Part shown: piece after piece, positions 1 to 6,310 of the stretch
Layout: the number at the start of each line of letters is the position of its first letter
Numbering within the stretch: position 1 is the first letter of the stretch
NCBI GenBank assembly: GCA_002375765.1
Contig: DFMV01000063.1
Coordinates: 137,545-153,590 of the forward strand
Direction: 5' to 3'
DNA length: 16,046 nt
Source of the DNA: Rhizobiales bacterium UBA3584
Lineage (GTDB): Bacteria > Pseudomonadota > Alphaproteobacteria > Rhizobiales > Devosiaceae
The notes under the pieces: model-generated
Told to the model about the DNA's origin: nothing
What the model saw: only the letters and a program-made list of their open reading frames with translations
Database searches by the model: none
Translations under genes and position numbers: made by a program

Positions 1-253
1 TGAAGCCAGTATGGGGGAGGTCACGGAAGCGGGGATAAGTCTTTTGCGGTTGGGAGTGTAGCGACGCATCATGATGGATTCCGAGGGGCCTTCGGCCATA
101 GGCCTCAAGGCGTTCAGGCGCTGCCAAAGCTCCACCGGAGCTTTGGCTTCGGCCAAGGCCGAACCGCTTCTCACTCCCGGAATGACAATGGGGAGTGGGA
201 TGAGTGGTGGTGAAGGAGCCGAGAGGGTATCCCGGATCGCCGTAGCGCCAATC
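1..253. other. Intergenic left edge with stacked hairpins
   Basis: No convincing gene is visible in these 253 bases. They lie beyond the 3' end of the VOC gene and contain several adjacent inverted repeats: CCAAAGCTCC/GGAGCTTTGG (124-133 with 137-146, 3-base loop), TTCGGCC/GGCCGAA (148-154 with 157-163) and CACTCCC/GGGAGTG (172-178 with 191-197). GGCC-rich pairings also occur around 83-106. No clear T-run follows on either strand, so this looks more like a REP-type palindromic repeat cluster than a simple terminator. A minus-strand reading frame starting at ATG 69 (or 72) runs open off the left edge for 23 codons. It has no good ribosome binding site and no recognised similarity, so it is not called as a gene. 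Confidence 0.5.
124..146. repeat. Perfect 10-bp inverted repeat, 3-base loop
   Basis: The arms CCAAAGCTCC (124-133) and GGAGCTTTGG (137-146) are exact reverse complements around ACC. A second perfect 7-bp palindrome with a 2-base centre (148-163) follows at once. Neither flank shows a T-tract, so a transcription-stop role is possible for the upstream minus-strand VOC gene but not shown. Confidence 0.6.
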
Positions 254-652
254 CTAATCCACGTTGAACATCCATTTGACGCCCCAGCGGTCATAGAGCA
301 TGCCGAAGCGCTTGGCCCAGAAGGTTTCCTCGAGCTCCATTTCCACGGTGCCGCCATCCTTGAGTGCGGCGAACATGCGGTCGGCATCCTCGACGGTTTC
401 GGGGTGGACCGAGAGATAAACGCCTGAAAAGGAATTGGCCTGCGCCATGGGGGCATCGGAAGCAAAGAGCCTGCCGTCGCTCCAGGTGAGAGCCGCATGC
501 ATGATCTGGTTCTGCATCTCGGCGGGGACATGCTCGGCCGAAGGGGTGTCCTTGTGCGCGGTCATTTCCAGCTCACCGCCAAGCACGGACTGGTAGAAGG
601 TCATCGCGTCCCGGCAATCGCCGGCGAAGTTGAGATACGGTGTGATCTTCAT
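254..652 (-). CDS. VOC family protein, PhnB-like (glyoxalase fold)
   Basis: The 132-residue protein is a single-domain VOC (vicinal oxygen chelate) member of the PhnB or '3-demethylubiquinone-9 3-methyltransferase-like' group. The N-terminus (PYLNFAGDCRDAMTFYQSVLGGE) and the C-terminal signature around residues 112-131 (WAKRFGMLYDRWGVKWMFNV) are typical, and the length fits the family. These proteins are thought to be cytoplasmic; most have no proven substrate, and the methyltransferase name is historical. The start is fixed by a perfect AGGAGG (plus-strand CCTCCT at 659-664) six bases upstream. The gene follows the sigma-factor block on the same strand but is separated from the hydrolase gene by a strong hairpin, so it probably has its own promoter. 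VOC/PhnB genes are common companions of ECF42 sigma factors, which makes regulon membership plausible but unproven. Confidence 0.9.
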   Translation of the reverse strand: MKITPYLNFAGDCRDAMTFYQSVLGGELEMTAHKDTPSAEHVPAEMQNQIMHAALTWSDGRLFASDAPMAQANSFSGVYLSVHPETVEDADRMFAALKDGGTVEMELEETFWAKRFGMLYDRWGVKWMFNVD

Positions 653-709
653 GTGGAGCCTCCTCGGGCCGGATCAGAAAAAGACGTTCATTTTCAACAT
701 CTAACGCAA

Positions 710-749
710 AAGACCGGATTCAGATTATGATACATCTGAATCCGGTCTT
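710..749 (-). terminator. Perfect 16-bp hairpin, likely terminator of hydrolase gene
   Basis: The arms 710-725 and 734-749 are exact 16-base reverse complements (AAGACCGGATTCAGAT and its complement) around an 8-base loop. The hairpin starts 20 bases past the hydrolase stop codon. Read on the minus strand, the second arm ends in CTT and continues TTGCGTT, giving a run of four T's. This supports an intrinsic terminator separating the hydrolase from the VOC gene. The length and perfection of the stem also leave room for a processed 3' end or a bidirectional role. Confidence 0.75.
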
Positions 750-769
750 CAGCCAATTGAATCTGTTTA

Positions 770-1693
770 TCAATCGGCTTGGGCGGCAAGGAAGCGATCA
801 ATCAACGGCAGCAGCAGGTCGGTCTTGAACACGATGTCGTAATGGGTCGCGGCCGGGATCACCGCGAATTGACGTGCCGTATCGAGCTCTGGCCCCATCG
901 GTCCGGTCGAGGACTGGCCGCCGAGCAGTTGGTAGGTTTCAAGAGCCTTGTCGAACTGGACCAGATCGGTGTCCCCGATGATCATAAGAACCGGCACCGG
1001 GATAGAGGCGACCTGATCGTCGGTCCAGCCGAGCTCTCCCGAAACCATCGCGTCACGGATCTTTTCGACAAATCCGGCGAACCGCTCGGGCTGGGGCGCA
1101 ACAGCTTCATAGGCCGCAAGCATCGGGGTGCCTTCCATCATCTCCGCTGTCATGTGGGGCCAGCCGGCGCGTACCGAATCCCAGATCGCGTCCGCCTGGT
1201 GGGAGGCCGAAATGATAACAAGGCTCTTGACCAGTTCAGGATGCAGGGCCCCTACGCCCATTGCGGTACCGCCGCCCATGGAAAAGCCCACAATATCGAT
1301 CGGCCCCAGATCCATCTGCTCGATGAAACCGGAAACGTCCTCCGCGAACTGCTGCATGGACAAGGGACGGTCGAGATCGACAGTGCGGCCGTGGCCTTCG
1401 AGTTCGATCGCATAGACCTTGCGATCTTCAGCAAGCGCGGAAAGGATGGGTCCCCAGGCCTCGATGGTCATCAGTCCGCCATGGATGAGCAGAAGCGGTT
1501 CGCCCTCGCCATGGACCTGATAGTACATGTTCAGCCCGTCGATATTGACCGTTCCGTCTTCGGAAGGGACGGGCACCTCGGTGCTGAGCTGGATGGGGTC
1601 GAACGTCTCTGCCATGGTGGCCTCCTGGGCGTTGGCAGGGAAAGAAACGAGCGTCGCAAGAGCGATCGCTGCAAATGTGGTCTTGATCAACAT
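770..1693 (-). CDS. Exported alpha/beta hydrolase
   Basis: The 307-residue alpha/beta-hydrolase-fold enzyme begins with a clear Sec signal peptide: MLIK, a hydrophobic run, then an AlaAsnAla-type cleavage site near residue 22. It therefore probably acts in the periplasm. Visible elements are the oxyanion-hole HGG (71-73), the nucleophile elbow GFSMG (Ser138), an acidic residue in GDTD (Asp241 or Asp243) and the catalytic His284 in ATHYD. The substrate is unknown; esterases, lactonases and haloperoxidase-like members share these motifs. The start was chosen for the signal peptide and an AGGAGG (plus-strand 1699-1704) five bases upstream; the frame stays open upstream to 1759 but those codons overlap the promoter. 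The gene lies 71 bases after the sigma-factor gene and carries its own copy of the ECF-type promoter found before the YCII gene. An exported hydrolase under this sigma factor hints at an envelope or extracellular substrate, which is inference. Confidence 0.9.
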   Translation of the reverse strand: MLIKTTFAAIALATLVSFPANAQEATMAETFDPIQLSTEVPVPSEDGTVNIDGLNMYYQVHGEGEPLLLIHGGLMTIEAWGPILSALAEDRKVYAIELEGHGRTVDLDRPLSMQQFAEDVSGFIEQMDLGPIDIVGFSMGGGTAMGVGALHPELVKSLVIISASHQADAIWDSVRAGWPHMTAEMMEGTPMLAAYEAVAPQPERFAGFVEKIRDAMVSGELGWTDDQVASIPVPVLMIIGDTDLVQFDKALETYQLLGGQSSTGPMGPELDTARQFAVIPAATHYDIVFKTDLLLPLIDRFLAAQAD

Positions 1694-1720
1694 GGTGTCC
1701 TCCTGGGGTATGATGCCCAT

Positions 1721-1749
1721 AGGACGGACGGTCATTTTGCTTCCCGACA
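1721..1749 (-). promoter_or_regulatory. Putative ECF42-type promoter before the hydrolase
   Basis: On the minus strand the -35 TGTCGG (1749-1744, extended as TGTCGGGAA) and -10 CGTCCT (1726-1721) are separated by exactly 17 bases. The same hexamers, the same GAA after the -35 and the same spacing occur before the YCII gene. The pattern fits, as I recall it, the TGTCGA / CG(A/T)C type of promoter reported for ECF42 sigma factors in Streptomyces. The hydrolase ATG follows 27 bases after the -10. Not experimentally known here. Confidence 0.65.
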
Positions 1750-1764
1750 AAAAGAGCAAAAAAA

Positions 1765-3024
1765 TTATGCGCCGGAGGGAGAGCCGCCCAGTTTGTCGAG
1801 GTGGGCCCGGATATGGACGGCCTCCGCAGTGGTGTTGGCGTGGGCAATGGCAATATCGAAGGCGATGCGCGCTTCCTCGATGCGGCCGAGGTCTTTCAGC
1901 AGACCGCCGCGCAATCCGTGGAAATAGAAATAGCCGCCCAGCGCATCGGCCAGCGGCTCGATGAGATCGAGCGCCGCTTGCGGCCCTTCGATCTTGGATA
2001 CTGCGACGGCACGATTGAGCGTCACGACGGGCGAAGGTTGCAGGCTCTCGAGCACCCGGTAGAGCAATTCGATCTCGGTCCAGTCGGTGTCGGCCGGTGT
2101 TTCCGCATGGGCGTGCAGCGCCGCGATGGCGGCCTGGACCTGGAACACGCCCGGCCGGCGGTGCCGCATCGCTTTGTCGATCAGGGCAAGGCCTTCGTCG
2201 ATCATGCGCCGATCCCAGAGCGTGCGGTCCTGATCGTCGAGCAGGATGATGTTTCCATCCTTGTCGAACCGTGCCGCGTCGCGCGATTGCTGGATCAGCA
2301 ACAAGGCCAGAAGGCCCATCAGTTCCGGTTCGGTCGGAAACAGCCCGAGCAACAGCCGGGCCAGCCGGATCGCCTCCTGTGCGAACGTGTTGCGGGTTTC
2401 CGACCGCTCGCCGGCTGAGGTGTAGCCCTCGTTGAATACAAGATAGACCATGGCTGCGACCGCTCCCACCCGCTCGGCGCGGTCGGCGGCATCGGGCGTT
2501 TCAAAGCTCGCACCCGATTTCGCGATACGGGCCTTGGCGCGGGTTATGCGCTGCTCCATGGCGGCGTCCGAAACCAGAAAGGCGCGGGCGATCTGCTTGA
2601 CCGTCAGCCCCGAAACGATGCGCAGGGCCAGAGCGATCTGCTGGGTGGCCGGCACGTCGGGATGGCAACATACGAACAACAGCCGCAGGATATCGTCGCG
2701 ATAGTGCGAATCGTCGATCCGTTCGGCGATATCGCTTTCGGCATCGGAGGTATCGGAAATCTTGTCTTCTTCGGGCAGGGCGGTGAAGCGCGCGCGGCGG
2801 CGCACACTGTCGATGCCGGAATTGCGGCCCACAAGGATCAGCCAGGCGGCCGGATCGCGCGGTGGCCCGTTCTTCGGCCAGGATTTCAGTGCGCGCAGAC
2901 AGGCCTCCTGGAAGGCTTCCTCGGCCATATCGAGGTCGCGAAAATACCTGTACAGCGCGGCAACCGCCCGAGGGCGGGCGCCGGCCAGCGTCAGGCCAAT
3001 CCAGTCGGCATCTTTGTCGTTCAC
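1765..3024 (-). CDS. ECF42-type RNA polymerase sigma factor with C-terminal TPR-like extension
   Basis: This 419-residue protein is far longer than an ordinary ECF sigma factor. Region sigma-2 spans about residues 15-80 (DMAEEAFQEACLRALKSWP, AAWLILVGRNSGIDSVRRR). Region sigma-4 spans about 110-168 (LLFVCCHPDVP, GLTVKQIARAFLVSDAAMEQRI). A long extension follows with hallmarks of the SigI-like/DUF6596 group: YLVFNEGY (194-201), RLLLGLFPTEPELMGLLALLL (223-243), LLDDQDRTLWDRRMIDEG (261-278), QVQAAIAALHA (295-305) and PSPVVTLNRAVAV (330-342), then TPR-like helices. Such ECF42 proteins lack a classical anti-sigma factor, and the extension is thought to control activity. It starts at GTG, with GTGA overlapping the YCII stop, so the two are probably translationally coupled; GGAG lies about ten bases upstream. 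Likely targets are the YCII operon itself and the adjacent hydrolase. Confidence 0.93.
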   Translation of the reverse strand: MNDKDADWIGLTLAGARPRAVAALYRYFRDLDMAEEAFQEACLRALKSWPKNGPPRDPAAWLILVGRNSGIDSVRRRARFTALPEEDKISDTSDAESDIAERIDDSHYRDDILRLLFVCCHPDVPATQQIALALRIVSGLTVKQIARAFLVSDAAMEQRITRAKARIAKSGASFETPDAADRAERVGAVAAMVYLVFNEGYTSAGERSETRNTFAQEAIRLARLLLGLFPTEPELMGLLALLLIQQSRDAARFDKDGNIILLDDQDRTLWDRRMIDEGLALIDKAMRHRRPGVFQVQAAIAALHAHAETPADTDWTEIELLYRVLESLQPSPVVTLNRAVAVSKIEGPQAALDLIEPLADALGGYFYFHGLRGGLLKDLGRIEEARIAFDIAIAHANTTAEAVHIRAHLDKLGGSPSGA

Positions 3025-3395
3025 TTTGCTTGCGCTCCGGGAAAATAATCGCGGACCGGGCGGATCTCATAGGACCCCATGCCGGGATTGGCCTCGGCCA
3101 GATCGCGCACGACTTGCACGACCTCCTCGAGGCTCTCCGCATCGATGACATAAAAACCGAGGAATTGTTCCTTGGTTTCGGCGAAAGGTCCGTCCAGCAC
3201 CATGGGTTCTCCGGCTGTCTTGCGCAGGGTCGTGGCCGCGGTGGTTGGCATCAGCCGGGCCACCGGTCCCATCTTGCCCGCTTCGACCAGCGGCTTCTGG
3301 ACGGCGAGAAGATCGGCCATGATCTTGTCGTCGTGTTCTTTCGACCAGCCGCCCACGGCGGCTTCGTCGTTGTAGCAAAGGATTGCGTAGAGCAT
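3021..3395 (-). CDS. YCII-related (DGPF-domain) protein
   Basis: The 124-residue protein has the YCII/DGPF fold. The name-giving DGPF tetrapeptide is at residues 68-71 (MVLDGPFAETKEQFLGFY), and the C-terminus IEVRP-like stretch (YEIRPVRDYF) is typical. The family is ferredoxin-like and cytoplasmic; its biochemical role is unresolved, although it is the standard partner of ECF42 sigma factors. The start at MLYAILCYND matches family length and has AAGGAG about eight bases upstream; the frame remains open for 45 further codons upstream, but these would run through the promoter. It is the first gene of a two-gene unit with the sigma factor (4-base overlap) and is preceded by an ECF-type promoter. 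It may sense or process the signal for the sigma factor, which is inference. Confidence 0.92.
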   Translation of the reverse strand: MLYAILCYNDEAAVGGWSKEHDDKIMADLLAVQKPLVEAGKMGPVARLMPTTAATTLRKTAGEPMVLDGPFAETKEQFLGFYVIDAESLEEVVQVVRDLAEANPGMGSYEIRPVRDYFPGAQAK

Positions 3396-3416
3396 GGCCA
3401 AACTCCTTGTATGGCG

Positions 3417-3445
3417 AGGACGCACCCGGTTTGCCGTTCCCGACA
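3417..3445 (-). promoter_or_regulatory. Putative ECF42-type promoter of the YCII-sigma operon
   Basis: The minus strand has -35 TGTCGG (3445-3440, extended TGTCGGGAA) and -10 CGTCCT (3422-3417) with a 17-base spacer. Elements and spacing are identical to those before the hydrolase gene, while the spacers themselves differ. The ATG of the YCII gene lies 21 bases after the -10, leaving a short leader that holds the AAGGAG site. This placement suggests autoregulation by the sigma factor encoded in the same transcript. Confidence 0.68.
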
Positions 3446-3579
3446 GCGCGGGTGAAATTTTCTGTATGTTAAAGGGAAGGGCAGAGTGCATCGGGTTGCT
3501 GCCGAAAGCCAGAGCGGGTGTGCAACTCAAAGAGGTAGTGCTGCATTAGAGTGTAAGCAGGTCTTTTGGAGATATTGCC

Positions 3580-3840
3580 ATGACGCTGACGCGCAGCGAG
3601 ATCGAGCGGGTGCTCGGCCCCATCGATGAACATCTGGCCGCCGAGATCGCGGCGACCGAAGCCACCGAGGTTGATTTGACCAAGGCGTTGGCGTGGCTGG
3701 ACGCCGATGAAGCGCGGGTCAATGAGGGCGATCATTTGCCGACGGGCAAGGTGGCCGAACTGATCGGCATTCTGGAAACGGCAGATGACGAAGATGGGTA
3801 TTCCCTTCCGTCCCGACAGTCGGAAGACTGGGCGCAGTAA
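3580..3840 (+). CDS. Small conserved protein of unknown function
   Basis: An 86-residue acidic protein without signal peptide or membrane segment. It is mostly helical in appearance (SEIERVLGPIDEHLAAEIAA, then a second helix from about residue 52, TGKVAELIGILETADDE) with a charged, disordered-looking tail. It resembles short hypothetical proteins seen in Rhizobiales genomes, but I know of no assigned function or catalytic motif. The ATG has GGAG eight bases upstream (3568-3571), and composition is coding-like throughout. It diverges from the YCII-sigma operon and precedes the cyclopropane synthase gene by about 96 bases, so it may be transcribed alone or with it. Confidence 0.7.
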   Translation: MTLTRSEIERVLGPIDEHLAAEIAATEATEVDLTKALAWLDADEARVNEGDHLPTGKVAELIGILETADDEDGYSLPSRQSEDWAQ

Positions 3841-3936
3841 GAGGACCAAGGGACTGGACAACACCCATAAATTTTAGTGAGGTAGAATCCTTTCCCCGCG
3901 CCTCGGCGCGTCACTATTATTTGTTTGAGCGGGGCC

Positions 3937-5052
3937 ATGTCGGCAAAGTTCAAGTCGTTTATCACCGATCTTCTTGCGCAAATCGACATCGAAGTAGGCG
4001 GCTCACGACCTTGGGACATCCAGGTTCATGACGACCGGCTGTTCAGTCGCGTGATGACCCAGGGGACACTGGGGCTGGGTGAGGCCTATATGGATGGCTG
4101 GTGGGACAGCGAGGCAGTCGACCAGTTCTTGTACCGGTGCCTGACCGGGCAATTGCAGAATCGGGTCAAATTCGATCCGGCTCTGGCGCTTTTGACCATC
4201 AAGGGCATGGTCCTCAATCCACAGCGGCTGCACGTGCGCGAGGTCGGCGAAAAGCACTACGACATCGGTAATGACCTCTACAGGCGCATGCTCGACCCGC
4301 GCATGATCTATTCCTGCGGCTATTGGCGTGAAGCCGAAACGCTCGACGCCGCCCAGGAAGCCAAGCTCGATCTGATCTGCCGCAAGATCGGTCTGAAAGA
4401 GGGTATGCGCATCCTCGATATCGGTTCGGGCTGGGGTGGTCTGCTCAAATTCGCCGCTGAGCGTTATGGTGTCTCGGGGTTGGGCATCACGGTTTCCAGG
4501 GAGCAGATGACCTATGCCAACGACACCCGTGGCGATCTGCCGATCGAAACAAAGCTCATGGACTACATGGACCTCGAGGGCCAGTTCGACAGGATTGTGT
4601 CGGTCGGCATGTTCGAACATGTGGGGTACAAGAACTACCGGCCATATTTCTCCAAGGTCAGCGAGTTGCTGCCTGACGATGGGCTCTTCCTGCTCCACAC
4701 TATCGGCGGGAGTTTGACTCGCCGCGCCGGCGAGCCATGGCTGGAAAAATATATATTCCCCCACGGCATGCTCCCATCGCCCAAACAGGTAACGACTGCC
4801 GTGGAAGGCAGGCTGGTCATGGAGGACTGGCACAATTTCGGTGCCGATTACGATCCGACGCTCATGGCGTGGTATAAGAATTTCGAAGCCGCATGGCCCG
4901 AGCTTTCCGAGGCCTATGGCGAACGCTTCCATCGCATGTGGCGCTATTACCTTTTGAGCTGCGCCGCCATCTTCCGGGCCCGCTGGGTGCATCTGTGGCA
5001 GGTGGTCTATTCAAAGGACGGACTGCAGGGTGGGTATTTGTCGGTGCGCTAG
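3937..5052 (+). CDS. cfa: Cyclopropane-fatty-acyl-phospholipid synthase
   Basis: The 371-residue SAM-dependent enzyme adds a methylene bridge across cis double bonds of membrane phospholipid acyl chains, a change linked to acid, osmotic and stationary-phase resistance. The SAM site is DIGSGWGG (161-168). Residues that line the active site in the E. coli enzyme are all recognisable: Cys127 in YSCGYW, Glu227 in MFEHVG, His254 and Ile256 in LHTIGG, and Tyr305 in DYDPTLMAW. The length is close to E. coli Cfa. I chose ATG 3937 (MSAKFKSF); an in-frame TTG at 3925 would add four residues and has no better ribosome site, and GAGCGGGG before 3937 is only a weak one. The gene converges with the AEC carrier downstream. 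Confidence 0.95.
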   Translation: MSAKFKSFITDLLAQIDIEVGGSRPWDIQVHDDRLFSRVMTQGTLGLGEAYMDGWWDSEAVDQFLYRCLTGQLQNRVKFDPALALLTIKGMVLNPQRLHVREVGEKHYDIGNDLYRRMLDPRMIYSCGYWREAETLDAAQEAKLDLICRKIGLKEGMRILDIGSGWGGLLKFAAERYGVSGLGITVSREQMTYANDTRGDLPIETKLMDYMDLEGQFDRIVSVGMFEHVGYKNYRPYFSKVSELLPDDGLFLLHTIGGSLTRRAGEPWLEKYIFPHGMLPSPKQVTTAVEGRLVMEDWHNFGADYDPTLMAWYKNFEAAWPELSEAYGERFHRMWRYYLLSCAAIFRARWVHLWQVVYSKDGLQGGYLSVR

Positions 5053-5150
5053 AGCGCATCCAGCAAAAGTGGAAACGGTTTTGCGGTTCGGACGCGCGAC
5101 AAAACAAGGACTCAGATCAAGTCTGCGATTCGAAGAAAAGCGGATTTGAT
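5053..5150. repeat. Rhizobiales-like intergenic repeat between convergent genes
   Basis: This 98-base spacer contains GCAAAA...TTTTGC (5062-5067 with 5079-5084) followed by a GCGCGACAAAACAAGGA stretch. From memory, this arrangement is common in intergenic repeats of Rhizobiales chromosomes. A second inverted repeat, AGATCAA (5114-5120) with TTGATCT (5146-5152), closes the spacer and overlaps the stop codon of the AEC gene. Lying between convergent genes, it could serve as a two-way transcription stop, but neither side ends in a strong T-run. Confidence 0.5.
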
Positions 5151-6086
5151 CTAAACCCCGGCACCAATAAGGGGCGCGAGAAACACCAGCGTGATCGGGA
5201 CGGTCACCACCCCCAATACCGTCTGGAAGGCGATGATGCCTGCCATAAGCGGCGCATCGCCGCCCAATTGCCGCGCCATGACATAGGCCGACGACGCGGT
5301 GGGAAGGCACTGGATCAGCAGCACCACCAATGCTGCCGGACCCGTGAGCCCGACCGCCAGGCAGATCGCCACAGTGATTGCCGGAATGAGCAGGAAACGC
5401 GCGGCGGTGGCGACAAGCGCTGGCCGGATGCCGCGCCCCAGCGCCTCCCAATTGAGCGCCGCCCCGACGCACAACAGGCCGATCGGCAGGGCCGCTTGCC
5501 CCATGGCCTGCATGAAGCCTTCGAGGCCGGCCGGCAAAGCGATGCCGGTTAACCGCAGAAGGACCCCCGCCACACACCCCAGGATCAGCGGGTTGAGGGC
5601 TATGGATTTGACCACGCTCAACGCGGAGGGCTGGCGATCGCCGTAACGGGCAAAGACCAGTGAACACACGATGTTGACCGTAGGAACCAGGATGGCATTG
5701 ACCACGGCGGCCAGCGCCGCGCCGGGCACGCCAAGCAACCCGATGGCGGCGGTGACCCCGACATAATTGTTGAAGCGGATGCCGCCCTGAACGACCGAAG
5801 TGAGGGCCGGGCCGTCGAACCGCGTTACCCTGTTGGCCGCCAGAAGCACCAATGTTCCGATCACCGCCGGGCCGATAAGCCCCGCAGCGATCAGCCCGAT
5901 GGGGGCGTTGGAAAGGTCGGCTTTGTAGAGACCATGGGCGAAAAGGAGCGGAAGGAGGACGAAATAGGCTAACCGCTCGGCTTGCGGCCAGAACCCCTCG
6001 CCCAGAAAGCCGAAACGCTTGAGCAGATGGCCCAGCGTGATGATCAGCGCAATGGGCAGCAGGGCGGAAAAGATAAGGGCAAGCAT
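5151..6086 (-). CDS. AEC family transporter
   Basis: The 311-residue integral membrane protein is built almost entirely of about ten hydrophobic segments, in two halves as expected for the auxin efflux carrier (AEC) family. Features are a first membrane helix at the very N-terminus (MLALIFSALLPIALIITLG), the 'QGGIRFNNYVG' segment in the first half, 'NPLILGCVAGVLL' in mid-protein, and the 'LPTASSAYVMARQ' stretch near the C-terminus that is typical of the family. AEC members export or exchange small organic acids such as malate or malonate; the substrate here cannot be read from sequence. I chose ATG 6086 because the membrane helix starts there; the frame extends to a TTG at 6143 with a polar leader, and no strong ribosome site marks either. 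It diverges from the sulfur block. Confidence 0.88.
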   Translation of the reverse strand: MLALIFSALLPIALIITLGHLLKRFGFLGEGFWPQAERLAYFVLLPLLFAHGLYKADLSNAPIGLIAAGLIGPAVIGTLVLLAANRVTRFDGPALTSVVQGGIRFNNYVGVTAAIGLLGVPGAALAAVVNAILVPTVNIVCSLVFARYGDRQPSALSVVKSIALNPLILGCVAGVLLRLTGIALPAGLEGFMQAMGQAALPIGLLCVGAALNWEALGRGIRPALVATAARFLLIPAITVAICLAVGLTGPAALVVLLIQCLPTASSAYVMARQLGGDAPLMAGIIAFQTVLGVVTVPITLVFLAPLIGAGV

Positions 6087-6310
6087 GGAGGGCCGGACGC
6101 TGATGGATACCCCTCTACTAGCCCTCTCAAACCGATTGGCCAAGCTCTGGCTGTTCGATCAGGATTTGCCGCGCCGGGCAATCCTATGCTCATGGTCAAC
6201 TGTTTACTGGCAGGCTTTTTTGCACCTCACACAAATTTTGACAGCCCAGCCCTCGCACCTCCATCGTCATTGAGCGATAATAGGACAATTCAGAAACCGG
6301 GAGATAAACA
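6087..6310. other. Divergent intergenic region between AEC carrier and sulfur block
   Basis: These 224 bases hold the starts of two divergent transcripts and no gene. On the plus strand there is a TTGACA at 6238-6243, but the AT-rich GATAAT that could act as -10 (about 6276-6281) is too far from it. The plus promoter is therefore not assigned. On the minus strand TTGGCC (6143-6138) and TAGTAG (6120-6115) are 17 bases apart, a weak sigma70-like pair for the AEC gene. A T-run (6216-6221) and no convincing operator palindrome are seen. Confidence 0.4.

Noticed and set aside
1..72. Minus-strand frame starting at ATG 69 or 72 and open to the left edge (begins MRRYTPNRKR).
   Set aside because: Only 23-24 codons are visible, no convincing ribosome binding site precedes it, and it abuts a palindrome-rich repeat region. 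It could be a gene start, but support is too thin.
779..1927. Long plus-strand open frame opposite the hydrolase and sigma-factor genes.
   Set aside because: It is an antisense shadow of GC-rich genes on the other strand; it shows no domain, and the minus-strand genes are clearly real.
3801..3824. A further TGTCGGGA on the minus strand inside the small gene at 3580-3840, considered as a third ECF promoter.
   Set aside because: There is no CGTC-type -10 at the 17-base position, and the site lies within a coding region.
3897..3910. CGCGCC-TC-GGCGCG palindrome before the cyclopropane synthase gene, considered as a terminator.
   Set aside because: The loop would be too short unless pairs open, and no T-run follows; chance in GC-rich DNA is likely.
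6238..6243. TTGACA before the rhodanese gene, considered as its -35.
   Set aside because: No acceptable -10 occurs 15-19 bases downstream; the nearest GATAAT is about 33 bases away.
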